Assembly: GCF_004614235.1 (NCBI RefSeq)
Contig: NZ_SPVH01000006.1
Coordinates: 558,001-622,000 of the forward strand
From: Brevundimonas intermedia
GTDB lineage: Bacteria; Pseudomonadota; Alphaproteobacteria; Caulobacterales; Caulobacteraceae
DNA length: 64,000 nucleotides
Direction: 5' to 3'
Shown here piece by piece: positions 44,729 through 53,786 of this stretch. The notes beneath the pieces were generated by a model. That model was not told the DNA's origin, made no database searches, and saw nothing but the letters and a program-made list of their open reading frames with translations. The first letter of the stretch is position 1, and every line of letters begins with the position of its first letter. The translations under genes and the position numbers were made by a program.

Positions 44729-46564
44729 TCACGGCGCTGTCGCGTTCGACCCCGGAACCGGCTCTGGACGGGCTTGGGCGAGCGCCGCCTGCACCTCGGC
44801 GCGCGCTGCCTCCATGTCGCGACGGAAGGTCTCCGAGCGCTGTTCGGCGCCATAGATGACCGCGCCCGACAGGATGCCGGCCTCGGCGGCGCTGTAGCTG
44901 TGCGAACCGCAAACGAAGCGGCTCTCGGCGAACTCGCGACCGCGCGCATAGAGGGCGTCGGCGCGCTGGGGCGCCAGTTCGGCCAGGATCATGGCGATGT
45001 GCATGCCGTGCGCCGAATGGCCCGACGGATAGTCGGGATTGCCCGCCAAGTGATCGCTCTTGGCCTCGCAGATCGGCAGGTCCGTGCCGATGTAGGGACG
45101 CTTGGTGCCCCAGTGTTCCTTGGCCACGCCGATCACCGACCGATCGTTGCCCGACCGGTCCAGCAGGGCCGTCAGCACCGGCGCCTGCTCCGGCGTCAGG
45201 CGCACGCCCAGCGCCTGGGCGAAATGGTCGTATTTGTCGCCCGTGACGTCGCCGGTCGCCACGTCCCAGCGGGCCGTGCCTTGAAGCGCGCGGGTCTCGC
45301 GGAACACCCCGGCGTTGGCGATGTCGCGGGGCGAGCCCGGCTCGGGGGGCGGGGCCAGCACGGTGGTCAGGTCCGGTCGATCCGCCGGCGCCAGATAGCC
45401 GCGCACGGGCGCGCCCGAAACCATCTCGACCGCCAGCCCGTCGCACCGCGCCGCCGTCCGCACCGGATTGCACGCCGCCGCCTGGGCGCCCGGCAGACGC
45501 ACCTCATAGGTCGCAAAGCGCGGATCGGCCCAATAGTAGTCGGTCGAGACATATTGCGCCCCGCTGGCGAAGGCGGCGGTGCGGCGGCCCACATCTGCGG
45601 TCCTCGCCTCGACCGTGTCGGCGTCGGCGCGGGTGCGCACGATGAAGCCCTGGCGCACGGCCGCCCGGATGCGATCCTGCTGGGCCACCGGATCGTTCAG
45701 CGTCAGATAGGCGGCGGCGGGGCTGGCCTCATCGGTGTTGACGAACATCGCCCGGTCCTGAAGCGACGGCCGTCCCGCCGCATAGGCCGCGACCTTCTCC
45801 GAGCCTTCGTCCAAAGCAAAGAAGACCTTGCCGCGCGCCTCGCCGACCGTCGGCCAGCCGCCGGCCAGCACGCCCTCGCGAAGAGTGGCGTGGTCGCCGC
45901 GCACCTGGTCCGGGGTGATCAGGCGACCGGCGTCGAAGACCGAGCGGATCTCGGCGTCCAGCGCGTCCCAGGCCGGCGCGTCGAAGTCCATCGGCGCTGC
46001 GCCGCCCGGCATCGAGGCCGCGCCCGTCTTGGCGTTCAGCATGATCAGGATCGGCGCGTGATCGGGATGGGCGGCCGACCAGTCGCGGATCTGGGTCAGA
46101 CAGGCGACGAAGGTCAGGCAGGAACTGCGGAAATCCACGTCGGGCATATGCAACACCTTCATCCCCGGCCGCGCCATGGCGTCCTGGAAGCCCGCGCTTG
46201 TCGGTGCGCCCTGGCCTGCTCGACCCAGGGCCGAGGCCGGACGCGCATAACGCCCGCCCCGGGGGTCGTTCAGCACGTCGATCTCCAGCTGGCGCGCGCC
46301 GGCGTCCAGCTGTTCGACCAGGGGCCGATGGGCGTAATCCAGCCCCGCCGCGCCGGGATTGACCGCCGTCATCGCCGCCAGTTCCGCCTCGGGAATGGCC
46401 AGCTTGTAGCTGTTGTGGGTGCCGACCACGGCGATGTCGTTCATCCGCAACGACCGATCCATCCACGCCCGCGCACAGGCGTCGCCGCCCGCTGCGCCCA
46501 CATCGGCGGCGGTCGGATCGCAGGACGACGCACCCAGAAGCAGGGCGATGACAAGAGCGCTCAT
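44729..46564 (-). CDS. PI-PLC-like/PAP2 acid phosphatase fusion lipoprotein
   Basis: Protein of 611 aa. A lipoprotein signal ends at LLLGASSC-D, so it is membrane-anchored outside the cytoplasm. Residues about 35-340 resemble the Ca2+-dependent phosphoinositide phospholipase C family: NDIAVVGTHNSYKLAIPEAE and RQLEIDVLND. Residues about 370-600 form a class A acid phosphatase/PAP2 domain with KEHWGTKRPYIG, GNPDYPSGHSAHG and FVCGSHSYSAAEAG, the three catalytic blocks. Combining a phosphodiesterase with a phosphomonoesterase would release free phosphate and a polar alcohol. The start ATG at 46564 follows a GGAG site; the frame extends upstream to 46678. Confidence 0.85.
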   Translation of the reverse strand: MSALVIALLLGASSCDPTAADVGAAGGDACARAWMDRSLRMNDIAVVGTHNSYKLAIPEAELAAMTAVNPGAAGLDYAHRPLVEQLDAGARQLEIDVLNDPRGGRYARPASALGRAGQGAPTSAGFQDAMARPGMKVLHMPDVDFRSSCLTFVACLTQIRDWSAAHPDHAPILIMLNAKTGAASMPGGAAPMDFDAPAWDALDAEIRSVFDAGRLITPDQVRGDHATLREGVLAGGWPTVGEARGKVFFALDEGSEKVAAYAAGRPSLQDRAMFVNTDEASPAAAYLTLNDPVAQQDRIRAAVRQGFIVRTRADADTVEARTADVGRRTAAFASGAQYVSTDYYWADPRFATYEVRLPGAQAAACNPVRTAARCDGLAVEMVSGAPVRGYLAPADRPDLTTVLAPPPEPGSPRDIANAGVFRETRALQGTARWDVATGDVTGDKYDHFAQALGVRLTPEQAPVLTALLDRSGNDRSVIGVAKEHWGTKRPYIGTDLPICEAKSDHLAGNPDYPSGHSAHGMHIAMILAELAPQRADALYARGREFAESRFVCGSHSYSAAEAGILSGAVIYGAEQRSETFRRDMEAARAEVQAALAQARPEPVPGSNATAP

Positions 46565-46683
46565 GATCGATCTCCGTTGGACGCGCGCGTGCTGTCGGCG
46601 TCTCTTCGACAACGACGGAGAAGCACGCTTCCTCAACAGCGGCGTGACACGCCCAGGCCAAATGACGCGGTCGGCCAAACGAA

Positions 46684-46711
46684 AAGAGCGCGGCCTTTCG
46701 ACCGCGCTCTT
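46684..46711 (-). terminator. Intrinsic terminator of the 46736-47110 gene
   Basis: Perfect 10-bp stem AAGAGCGCGG/CCGCGCTCTT, 8-base loop, followed on the minus strand by TTTTC. It starts 25 bp past the stop codon of the minus-strand gene. Confidence 0.8.
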
Positions 46712-46735
46712 CAGCGTCAGGATTGAACCAGGAGG

Positions 46736-47110
46736 TTAGCCGCGACGGTTGTCGCGGTCGTTGCGCTCGCTCCTGACCTGGGCCGACAGGCGGTCGAAGC
46801 GGCGGTCCAGATCGGTGCGCTCCCAGGCGGTCAGGCCGCCACGGCGATAGTTGGCCTCCAGGCGCAGGATGCTGCTGAACTCGCCCCGCAAACGGGTGGC
46901 TTCACGGCGGCTGAGCTGACCGTTGCGGACGCCTTGGTCGATGCGGCGGTCCAGGTTGGCCTGGCGGGCGTTGATCGACTGCCACGATCCGTAGCCGGCG
47001 TGCTGGGCGCCGTGATGCGGCGGGGGCGGGCGGTGATAAGATTGGGCGAAGGACGGCGCGGCGACCGAGGCGGCGGCCAGGACGATGGCGGGAACGATGA
47101 GCTTGCGCAT
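46736..47110 (-). CDS. Small secreted hypothetical protein
   Basis: Protein of 124 aa with a clear signal peptide (MRKLIVPAIVLAAASVAAPS, cleavage near SFAQS). The mature part starts with His/Pro-rich RPPPPHHGAQHAGYGS and continues as a charged helical domain (INARQANLDRRIDQGVRNGQ, LSRREATRLRGEFSSILRLE). The pattern of repeated LSxxEAxxLR helices is common in periplasmic proteins of sphingomonads and Caulobacterales. Function unknown. Confidence 0.8.
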   Translation of the reverse strand: MRKLIVPAIVLAAASVAAPSFAQSYHRPPPPHHGAQHAGYGSWQSINARQANLDRRIDQGVRNGQLSRREATRLRGEFSSILRLEANYRRGGLTAWERTDLDRRFDRLSAQVRSERNDRDNRRG

Positions 47111-47327
47111 GGCGATCTCCTCAAATGTTCTGCCGGTCGGGGTGACCAGCGATGAGGAGAGTTGACCATCCGGCGGCTGAGCCGGTTCTGAACAGCGCCG
47201 ATCAGATTCGGTTCATGTCGGTGACAACTTCGACAGGATCGGCGTTCGCCCGTTTGGCGCGAGGGTCGCTTTAAACTATACGACGTATTCAGCGCCCGTT
47301 CAGATGATCGGGCCTAGATCGGTCGCC

Positions 47328-47660
47328 ATGTCCCGCAAACCCGTCAGCCTCATCTTCGCCCCCCCGGCCCTGGCCTTGGCCCTGGCCCTCGCGCCCGTCC
47401 TGTCGACGCAGGCGGTCGCCCAGTCGCGCGATCAACGCCAACAGTCTCAGGAACGACCTGCGCCGCGCGTCAGTCCGGACGAGGCGCGTCGCCGTGGAGG
47501 CGCGGCCGGCGGCGGCCGCCCCATCGACACCCAGCCGCGCCGCGACGGCAACTACTCCGTCCTGGTCGAACGTGACGGCCGCGTGCGCGAGGTCGTGGTC
47601 GACGGCCGCACCGGCCAGGCGCGCCCTGACAACAACAACCAACGTCGCAGGCCTGACTGA
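47328..47660 (+). CDS. Secreted PepSY-like small protein
   Basis: Protein of 110 aa. Signal peptide (LIFAPPALALALALAPVLST, cleavage near AVAQS), a low-complexity Arg/Gln/Gly-rich middle, and a C-terminal GNYSVLVERDGRVREVVVDG resembling half of a PepSY domain. It overlaps the response-regulator gene by one base and is probably co-expressed; PepSY proteins often sit upstream of PhoP/PhoQ-like systems. The start at 47328 is preferred over 47304 because the signal peptide begins there. Confidence 0.7.
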   Translation: MSRKPVSLIFAPPALALALALAPVLSTQAVAQSRDQRQQSQERPAPRVSPDEARRRGGAAGGGRPIDTQPRRDGNYSVLVERDGRVREVVVDGRTGQARPDNNNQRRRPD

Positions 47661-48340
47661 TGCGCGTGCTTCTGGTCGAAGACGATGCGGACCTGTCGCG
47701 TCAACTGAAGGCGGCGCTGGGCGACGCGGGCTATGCCGTGGATCACGCCCCTGACGGCGAGGAAGCCCATTATCTGGGCGAGAACGAACCCTATGACGTC
47801 GTCGTGCTGGACCTGGGCCTGCCCAAGATCGACGGCGTGTCGGTGCTGGAGCGCTGGCGGCGCGACGGCAAGACCACGCCGGTCCTGATCCTGACGGCGC
47901 GCGGCGCCTGGTCGGACAAGGTGGCGGGCTTCGACGCCGGGGCCGACGACTATCTGACCAAGCCCTTCCATACCGAGGAGCTGCTGGCGCGCCTGCGGGC
48001 CCTGCTGCGCCGCTCGGCCGGCATCGCCTCGGCGACCCTGGCCTGTGGCGGCTTGCGGCTGGATCCGCGTGCGGCGCGGGCCAGCGTCAACGGCGAGCCC
48101 CTGCGCCTGACCTCCCTGGAATACCGGCTGCTGCATTACATGATGATGCATCAGGGCCGGGTCATCAGCCGCACGGAGCTGGTCGAGCATCTGTACGACC
48201 AGGACTTCAATCGCGATTCCAACACCATCGAAGTCTTCATCGGCCGGGTGCGCAAGAAGGTCGGGTCCGACCGGATCGAGACCGTGCGCGGCCTTGGCTA
48301 TCGGCTGACGCCTTTGGCGGGCGAATCCGAAGCGGCGTGA
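47660..48340 (+). CDS. OmpR/PhoP-family response regulator
   Basis: Protein of 226 aa. The receiver domain has LVEDDADLSR, phosphoacceptor Asp in VVLDLGLPKIDG, Thr in LILTARG and Lys in LTKPFH. The C-terminal winged helix reads LRLTSLEYRLLHYMM, then NTIEVFIGRVRKKVG and VRGLGYRL. It overlaps the kinase gene by 4 bases. Close to PhoP/QseB-like regulators; targets unknown. Confidence 0.95.
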   Translation: MRVLLVEDDADLSRQLKAALGDAGYAVDHAPDGEEAHYLGENEPYDVVVLDLGLPKIDGVSVLERWRRDGKTTPVLILTARGAWSDKVAGFDAGADDYLTKPFHTEELLARLRALLRRSAGIASATLACGGLRLDPRAARASVNGEPLRLTSLEYRLLHYMMMHQGRVISRTELVEHLYDQDFNRDSNTIEVFIGRVRKKVGSDRIETVRGLGYRLTPLAGESEAA

Positions 48341-49779
48341 CCGAGGCGTCGGCTTCCAGGCGTCAGGATTGGGGCCGCTGGTTCGGGCGGCCCGGTCGTT
48401 CGCTGACGCGGCGGTTGATCTGGCTGGCCTCGGCCTGGATCCTGGTGGCCCTGGTGGTCGCCGCCCTGGTCCTGACCCAGGCCTTCCAGGAATCGGCGCT
48501 GCGGCGTCTGGGGGCCATGCTGAACGAGACCATCGACGAGATCGTGGTCGGCGCCAGCCGCACGCCCCAGGGCGACGTGGTGGCCCAGATCCAGGACGCC
48601 CGTACCCTGCGCCTGCTGTCGGGAAAATACTGGCAGATCATGGAGGTGCGGCCAGACGGGCGGCTGGTCAGCCTGGCCCGGTCCACCTCGCTGTGGAGCT
48701 ATGACCTGACGCTGCCGCCCGACCTGCCCGACCGGCTGGATGCGGCCTTCGGCGACGTCATCACCTTCAACACCACCGGCCCCAAGGACGACGACGAGAC
48801 GCGCGAGCCCTTGCGCGTGGCGGCCAGCATGAAGTCCATTCCCCGGCACGAACATCCGGTCATCTTTATCGCCGCCATCGACCGGTCCGAGGTGGACGCC
48901 GACACGCGTCAGTTCGCCCGCGTCACCTGGACGGCCCTGTTGATCCTGGGCCTGGGCCTGGTGTCGGCGGTCTTCATCCAGGTGCGGATAGGCCTGCGTC
49001 CCCTGTTCGACCTGCGCGACGAGATCGCCGATGTGCGCAAGGGCAAGTCGGCCCGGATCGGGCGGTCCTATCCGCTGGAGATCCAGCCCCTGGCCGAACA
49101 GGTCAACCGCCTGCTGGATCATAACCAGGAGGTGGTGGAGCGCCAGCGCACCCACGTCGGCAACCTGGCCCATGCGCTGAAGACGCCGATCTCGGTCATG
49201 CTGGCCGAGGCGGGGACGACGCAAGGGTCGCTGCCCGAACTGGTGCGGCGCCAGACCAAGGTCATGCAGGGCCAGGTCGATCACCATCTGCGCCGCGCCC
49301 GCGCCGCTGCCCGCGCCGCCCACGGCCTGGGCGAGACCACGCCCGTCGCCGAAGTGCTGGACGAGCTGGCGGTCATGATCGAACAGGTGTTCCGCGCCAA
49401 GGACGTCGAGATCGACTGGCGCGCACCCGACAGCCTGTCCTTCCTGGGCGAGCGTCAGGACCTGCAGGAGATACTGGGGAATCTGATCGAGAACGCGGCC
49501 AAATTCTCCAAACGCCGGGTCCGCGTTTCGGCCGGCGGCAGCGGCCTGGGACAGATGATCCTGGTGGTCGAGGACGACGGGCCGGGCCTGCCCGCCGACC
49601 AACGCGACACGGTCATGCAGCGCGGCGCCCGGCTGGACGAAAGCGCGCCGGGCTCGGGCCTGGGCCTGTCGATCGTGGACGACCTGACCCGCGCCTATGG
49701 CGGGCGGCTGAACCTGGCGGACAGCGACATGGGCGGGCTGAAGGCTGTGCTGGAACTGCCGGCCGCCCAGGCGGACTAA
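48337..49779 (+). CDS. PhoQ-like sensor histidine kinase
   Basis: Protein of 480 aa. Membrane helices lie near residues 25-50 (LIWLASAWILVALVVAALVL) and 190-215 (ALLILGLGLVSAVFIQV), with a periplasmic sensor between them. The phosphoacceptor helix is HVGNLAHALKTPISVMLAEA. The ATPase has NLIENAAKFS, VVEDDGPGLP and GSGLGLSIVDDL. It is the partner of the overlapping PhoP-like regulator. Its stop overlaps that of the convergent Crp/Fnr gene by 4 bases. Start read as GTG. Confidence 0.94.
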   Translation: MTEASASRRQDWGRWFGRPGRSLTRRLIWLASAWILVALVVAALVLTQAFQESALRRLGAMLNETIDEIVVGASRTPQGDVVAQIQDARTLRLLSGKYWQIMEVRPDGRLVSLARSTSLWSYDLTLPPDLPDRLDAAFGDVITFNTTGPKDDDETREPLRVAASMKSIPRHEHPVIFIAAIDRSEVDADTRQFARVTWTALLILGLGLVSAVFIQVRIGLRPLFDLRDEIADVRKGKSARIGRSYPLEIQPLAEQVNRLLDHNQEVVERQRTHVGNLAHALKTPISVMLAEAGTTQGSLPELVRRQTKVMQGQVDHHLRRARAAARAAHGLGETTPVAEVLDELAVMIEQVFRAKDVEIDWRAPDSLSFLGERQDLQEILGNLIENAAKFSKRRVRVSAGGSGLGQMILVVEDDGPGLPADQRDTVMQRGARLDESAPGSGLGLSIVDDLTRAYGGRLNLADSDMGGLKAVLELPAAQAD

Positions 49780-50471
49780 AGCGGGGCGCCGCCCCGGCGG
49801 TGGCATTCGCAGGCGGCCCGCTCCAGCGCCGCCCGATCCAGCACCGTGATCCGGCCGCGCGAATAGGCGATGGCGCCGGCCTTCTGAAGCCCCTGCGCCG
49901 CCTCGTTCACCGTGGTCCGCTGCGACCCCAGCATCGAGGCCAGATACTCCTGCGTCAGGTTCAGCGTGTCGCCCTCGACCCGGTCGTGACAGCGCAGCAG
50001 CCATTTGGCGAACCGCTGACCGGCGTGGTGCAGGGCATTGCAGGCGGTGGACTGCTCCAGCTCGCCCTGAAGCCGGGCCATATAGTCGCCGACGGCGTCG
50101 CGCACGCCCGGACGCTGGGCCGACAGGGCGCGAAAGCGGGCGGCGTCCACCCGCCGCGCCGTGCCGGCGACCTGGGCCACGCTGCGGGTATGGGCGTGGT
50201 GCGGCACGACCGAGGCGACGACGCCCAGCACCCCCTCGCGACCGATCATGACCGTCTCCACCGTTCGTCCGTCCTCCAGCACCGCCACCGAGGAGCAGAA
50301 GCCGCTGTCGATGAAGTGCAGGTGTTCGACGGCGTCGTCCGGCTCGTTGAACACATGCCCCAGGGCGAATTCGACGGGGACGGCGATCGCCAGCAGGGCG
50401 TCGCGGTCTTCGGGATTCAGGTCGTGGATCAACCGGTTGCCCGGCGGGAAGCTGCGCATGAGTTCGCGCAT
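49776..50471 (-). CDS. Crp/Fnr-family transcription regulator
   Basis: Protein of 231 aa. N-terminal cyclic-nucleotide-binding-like jelly roll (ALGHVFNEPDDAVEHLHFID) and a C-terminal HTH: DTLNLTQEYLASMLGSQRTTVNEAAQGLQ. It lacks the four-cysteine cluster of FNR and the full cAMP-binding signature, so the effector is unknown. The REYLA-type helix is typical of a common alphaproteobacterial Crp group. Confidence 0.93.
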   Translation of the reverse strand: MRELMRSFPPGNRLIHDLNPEDRDALLAIAVPVEFALGHVFNEPDDAVEHLHFIDSGFCSSVAVLEDGRTVETVMIGREGVLGVVASVVPHHAHTRSVAQVAGTARRVDAARFRALSAQRPGVRDAVGDYMARLQGELEQSTACNALHHAGQRFAKWLLRCHDRVEGDTLNLTQEYLASMLGSQRTTVNEAAQGLQKAGAIAYSRGRITVLDRAALERAACECHRRGGAPL

Positions 50472-50578
50472 AAGGCGATCTGCTTCGCGCGTCTGTCGAA
50501 ACTCGACACAGCGTAGCTGTATCCGGCTCCGGTTTCTGGGGAAAAGCCCTGATTTTACCGCGATATGTACGAAACCGA

Positions 50579-50779
50579 TCAGCCGGTGTCGGTCGCGGGA
50601 CGTTCCAGTCGGGCCACGAGACGTTCCGCCTGGTGAACCTCGACCCCAATGCAGGAGGCGTGATCGGCCAGGCGCTTGCGGGCGGCGGCGACGGCCATGG
50701 CGTCGTCGGCCCCATCGAAGAAGTCGAGCAGGGGGCGGCGGTCGGCCTCGTCGAAGAAATGAAACTCGTAGATACGCAA
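50579..50779 (-). CDS. Small hypothetical protein
   Basis: Protein of about 66 aa (RIYEFHFFDEADRRPLLDFF at the start, then AAARKRLADHASCIGVEVHQ and AERLVARLERP). The preferred start is TTG at 50779, 8 bases after GGGAG; an ATG at 50845 in frame would add 22 residues of weaker quality. The pattern matches short conserved proteins of Caulobacterales that read as a single alpha/beta unit. Function unknown. Confidence 0.65.
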   Translation of the reverse strand: MRIYEFHFFDEADRRPLLDFFDGADDAMAVAAARKRLADHASCIGVEVHQAERLVARLERPATDTG

Positions 50780-50910
50780 GCGAACGGCTCCCAGACCGCG
50801 AACCTTAGCCTTGAGGCTGCGGGCCTGTCTGTCGGATGTCGACACAGCGCAGGTTCGGGAGCCTTTGCCGTGGCGGAGGCGTTAGGCAGCTTCTCGCCGC
50901 CGGGGATGCG

Positions 50911-51792
50911 ATGACCGCCGCCAAGACCCTTCTTAGACGCGCCCCTGTCCTGCGGCGCCTGCCGCCGCTGGCGACGCTGGTCGAGTGGGCCGCGCGGGTC
51001 GGATACGGCGCGCGGGGCTTCGTCTATCTGTCGGCCGGGGCGCTGACCCTGCTGGCGGCGACCGACCGGATCGGCGAGGCGGTGGGGACCAGCGGGGCGG
51101 CGGGCTGGCTGGCGGCCCAGCCGTTCGGCAAGGTCTGGCTGGTGCTGCTGGGCCTGGGTCTGTGGGCCTTCGTCGGCTGGCGGGTGCTGCAGGCGGTGTT
51201 CGACGCGGACCATGAGGGGACCGACCTGAAGGGCTGGGCGACGCGGGCGGGGCAGGCGGCCAGCGGCCTGTTCTACGGCGTGCTGGCGTCGGGGGTGTTC
51301 GAGTATCTGGACGAGTTCGGCGAGGCGACCAGCGCATCCTCCGCCCAGGCCGAGAGCGTCGCCGAGAACCAGGAGAAGGCGGCCGCGCTGCTGGGCCTGC
51401 CGTTCGGCGAGGCCCTGCTGATCGGGGCGGGGCTGGTGGTGCTGGGCGTCGGGATCGGCAATATCGTGCGGGCGTTCAGGGACGACTTCGACGACGCCCT
51501 GGCCTGTCCCAAGGCCTTCTGCGGGACGGCGACGGCCCTGGCGCGGGCGGGCTATGGGGCGCGGGGCTTTGCTTATCTCCCGCTGGGGGTGTTCGTGGTT
51601 CTGGCGGGGCTGCATGCGCGCTCGGGCGAGGTGACGACGACGGCGGCAGCGCTGGACGCGCTGGAGGCCCAGCCGGGCGGGTCGTGGATCCTGGGGCTGA
51701 CGGCGGCGGGGCTGATGGCCTTCGGCGCCTTCGCCTTCGTGGAGGCGCGCTGGCGGCGGATCCGGCCGCCCAGGGATCTGAAGCTGGGCTAG
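50911..51792 (+). CDS. DUF1206 membrane protein
   Basis: Protein of 293 aa with about six hydrophobic helices and the internally repeated signature of DUF1206: ARVGYGARGFVYLSAGALTLL near the N-terminus and ARAGYGARGFAYLPLGVFVVL near residue 215. There are no charged catalytic residues in the membrane part; function unknown. The ATG at 50911 is preferred over an upstream in-frame ATG at 50836. Confidence 0.88.
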   Translation: MTAAKTLLRRAPVLRRLPPLATLVEWAARVGYGARGFVYLSAGALTLLAATDRIGEAVGTSGAAGWLAAQPFGKVWLVLLGLGLWAFVGWRVLQAVFDADHEGTDLKGWATRAGQAASGLFYGVLASGVFEYLDEFGEATSASSAQAESVAENQEKAAALLGLPFGEALLIGAGLVVLGVGIGNIVRAFRDDFDDALACPKAFCGTATALARAGYGARGFAYLPLGVFVVLAGLHARSGEVTTTAAALDALEAQPGGSWILGLTAAGLMAFGAFAFVEARWRRIRPPRDLKLG

Positions 51793-51858
51793 GGCTTGTC
51801 GCGCGGCGCGGCGTCGCCATATCCTTAAGCAACACTCTCTGTTCCAGAAGGCCGCGCC

Positions 51859-52530
51859 ATGACCCAAGCCGTTCCGACCAAGACCCTGAAGATCGACTTC
51901 GTTTCCGACGTGGTCTGCCCCTGGTGCGTCGTGGGCCTGGGCGGGCTGGAGACGGCGCTGGACGCCCTCAAGGGCGAGGGGATCGCCGCCGACATCGCCT
52001 TTCAGCCGTTCGAGCTGAACCCCCAGATCGCGGCTGAGGGCGAAAACATCGTCGAGCACATCGGCCGCAAATACGGCGCGAGCCCCGAGCAGTCCGCCGC
52101 CAACCGTGCCATGATCCGCGAGCGGGCCGGCGAGGTCGGCTTCGACATGCGGATGACCGACGACAGCCGCATCTGGAACACCTTCGACGCCCACCGCCTG
52201 CTGCACTGGGCGCACGAGATGGCGCCCGACAAGCAGAAGGCCCTGAAACAGGCGCTGTTCACGGCCCACTTCACCGAGAACCGCAACCTGACCGACGCCG
52301 GCGTCCTGACCGCCGCCGCCGAGGCCGCCGGGCTGGACCGGGCCGAGGCGGGCGAGGTGTTGGCCTCGGGCCGCTACGCCCAGGCGGTGCGGGCGTCCGA
52401 AGATCTGTGGCGCTCGCGCGGCATCACCTCGGTCCCCGCCGTGGTGGTGGAGGGCAAATACCTGATCAGCGGCGGCCAGCCGGCCCAGACGTTCGAGGAC
52501 GCCCTGAGAAAGATCGCGTCGGAGGTGTGA
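51859..52530 (+). CDS. DsbA-family (FrnE-like) thiol oxidoreductase
   Basis: Protein of 223 aa without a signal peptide, so cytoplasmic. Thioredoxin-fold start KIDFVSDVVCPWCVVGLGGL holds the CPWC active site. It has the helical insertion of DsbA/2-hydroxychromene isomerase-type proteins and the cis-Pro loop GITSVPAVVVEGKYLISGGQ near the C-terminus. Resembles FrnE. Substrates unknown. Confidence 0.93.
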   Translation: MTQAVPTKTLKIDFVSDVVCPWCVVGLGGLETALDALKGEGIAADIAFQPFELNPQIAAEGENIVEHIGRKYGASPEQSAANRAMIRERAGEVGFDMRMTDDSRIWNTFDAHRLLHWAHEMAPDKQKALKQALFTAHFTENRNLTDAGVLTAAAEAAGLDRAEAGEVLASGRYAQAVRASEDLWRSRGITSVPAVVVEGKYLISGGQPAQTFEDALRKIASEV

Positions 52531-52536
52531 GCCTCC

Positions 52537-52711
52537 CTTTCGTCATCCTCCGGCAAGCCGCGCAGCGGCGCAGACCGGGGGACCCAGCGGCGCGCGGGAG
52601 CGCGAACCTGTCGCGGAACAGGTGTTCCGAGGTCGGTTAGGCGGATGGATTTCGCCTGACGGCGCCGCTGGGTCCCCCGGTTCCGCTGCGCGGCCCGGAG
52701 GATGACGAAAG
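52537..52711. repeat. Dispersed inverted-repeat element, copy 1
   Basis: A 175-bp non-coding element with perfect 17-bp outer arms (CTTTCGTCATCCTCCGG) and a perfect 19-bp inner pair starting ACCGGGGGACCCAGCGGCG. The central part includes GAGCGCGAACCTGTCGCGGA. The second copy at 63828-63991 has the same layout. Long self-complementary arms and lack of an ORF suggest a MITE-like or large REP-like intergenic repeat. Confidence 0.85.
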
Positions 52712-52715
52712 AAAA

Positions 52716-53642
52716 TCACGGCGGGTCGGGTTCCGACTCCCCCTCCGCAAAAACACCGTCTGAATGGTGCAATTCGTCTGAAATCGGGGGCGGTTTCAGG
52801 TCGTCGAGCGCGTCCACACGGGCCATCAGGGCGTCGCGGCCGGCATAGTCTCCGGGGGTCAGGGCGGCGGCCTCCAGGGCGATGACGCCGATCTCCCGCG
52901 CGACGGCGGTGGCGCGTTCGGCCATGTCGGGTTCTTTCGGTTTGGGCTCGGGCTTTGGAGCAGGCGGCTCCGCCTCGCGCGCCAGGCGGGTCAGGTGGGC
53001 GTGCAGCCGCACCCACCGCGCCGCTTCCATCGCGCGCCCGGCCTGGACCGCCCGACCCATCCGCACCAGGGCGTGGGCCGCCATCTCGGCGAAGTCGGGC
53101 AGGCCCTGCGCCGTCTCGAACGGCAGGTCGATCGGCCCATCCATCGACACGGGATCGGGATCGTCCTGGTCCTGCCGCCGCCAACCCTCGTCGCTGGCGC
53201 GGGCGCGGAAGGTGCTGAGCCCCATGCCGTAACGGGCGCAGACTGTCTCGGCCGTGTCGCCGGCGAGGTATTCTTTGCGGGCGTTCTCCCAGACCGTGTC
53301 GGACGCCAGGCGATAGCCGCCGCGCGCGCCCGGCGTCGGTTCGCCCCTCGCCGGTTCGCCCCTTGCGGCAGCCTCCTTCTCGGCGCGCATCGAGGCCAGG
53401 GCCTCGGTGATGCGCGGATCGGTCGGGTCGCCAGGGATATATTCGTCGACCGGCAGGTCGTCGGGATCGCGCCCCTCTTGCCGAGGGCCGATATTGCCGC
53501 GCGCATCGCCCATCGGCGGCGCCTTGTGGCGGGGGATGTAGAGCAGGTCGCCGTACTCGTTCTGCTCCCACTCGCCGCGCGCGATGATGCGGGCTTGATA
53601 CTGTTCCATGCTCTCCCAGGCCCCGGCCGCCGCCCCCGACAT
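52716..53642 (-). CDS. Hypothetical protein with HTH-like segment
   Basis: Protein of up to 308 aa. The middle has an HTH-like AKNEYLAG-type region: KEYLAGDTAETVCARYGMGL then STFRARASDEGWRRQ, as in small-terminase or Trip-type DNA-binding domains. The C-terminal half is helical (AAHALVRMGRAVQAGRAMEA) with a Pro/Lys linker. It may start at 53609 (MEQYQARIIARGEWEQNEYG). No enzymatic motif is visible. It begins 5 bp from the inverted-repeat element. Function unknown; DNA binding is an inference. Confidence 0.75.
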   Translation of the reverse strand: MSGAAAGAWESMEQYQARIIARGEWEQNEYGDLLYIPRHKAPPMGDARGNIGPRQEGRDPDDLPVDEYIPGDPTDPRITEALASMRAEKEAAARGEPARGEPTPGARGGYRLASDTVWENARKEYLAGDTAETVCARYGMGLSTFRARASDEGWRRQDQDDPDPVSMDGPIDLPFETAQGLPDFAEMAAHALVRMGRAVQAGRAMEAARWVRLHAHLTRLAREAEPPAPKPEPKPKEPDMAERATAVAREIGVIALEAAALTPGDYAGRDALMARVDALDDLKPPPISDELHHSDGVFAEGESEPDPP

Positions 53643-53761
53643 GGGACGCGCCCCAGTCTAACCCCGCCCCAGGGGGCGTTAGGGTAGAAGGTATAGATTC
53701 AGGGAAAGGCGAGGGATTTCAACGGTCCCGGAGGGGACATGTTGTATAGGAAGCCTTCATT

Positions 53762-53780
53762 CCTCCCCCGTCGGGGGAGG
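53762..53780. terminator. GC-rich hairpin after the 53787-53963 gene
   Basis: CCTCCCCC/GGGGGAGG with a 3-base loop, 6 bp beyond the stop codon of the short minus-strand gene. There is no T-run. It may act as a terminator or be one of the short CCTCCCC palindromes scattered in such genomes. Confidence 0.45.
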
Positions 53781-53786
53781 ATCACG

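Noticed and set aside
48298..52269. Minus-strand open frame of 1323 codons
   Set aside because: It runs antisense across the PhoQ-like kinase, the DUF1206 gene and the DsbA-family gene, and in another frame through the Crp gene. Composition is Arg/Gln/Ala-rich without domains.
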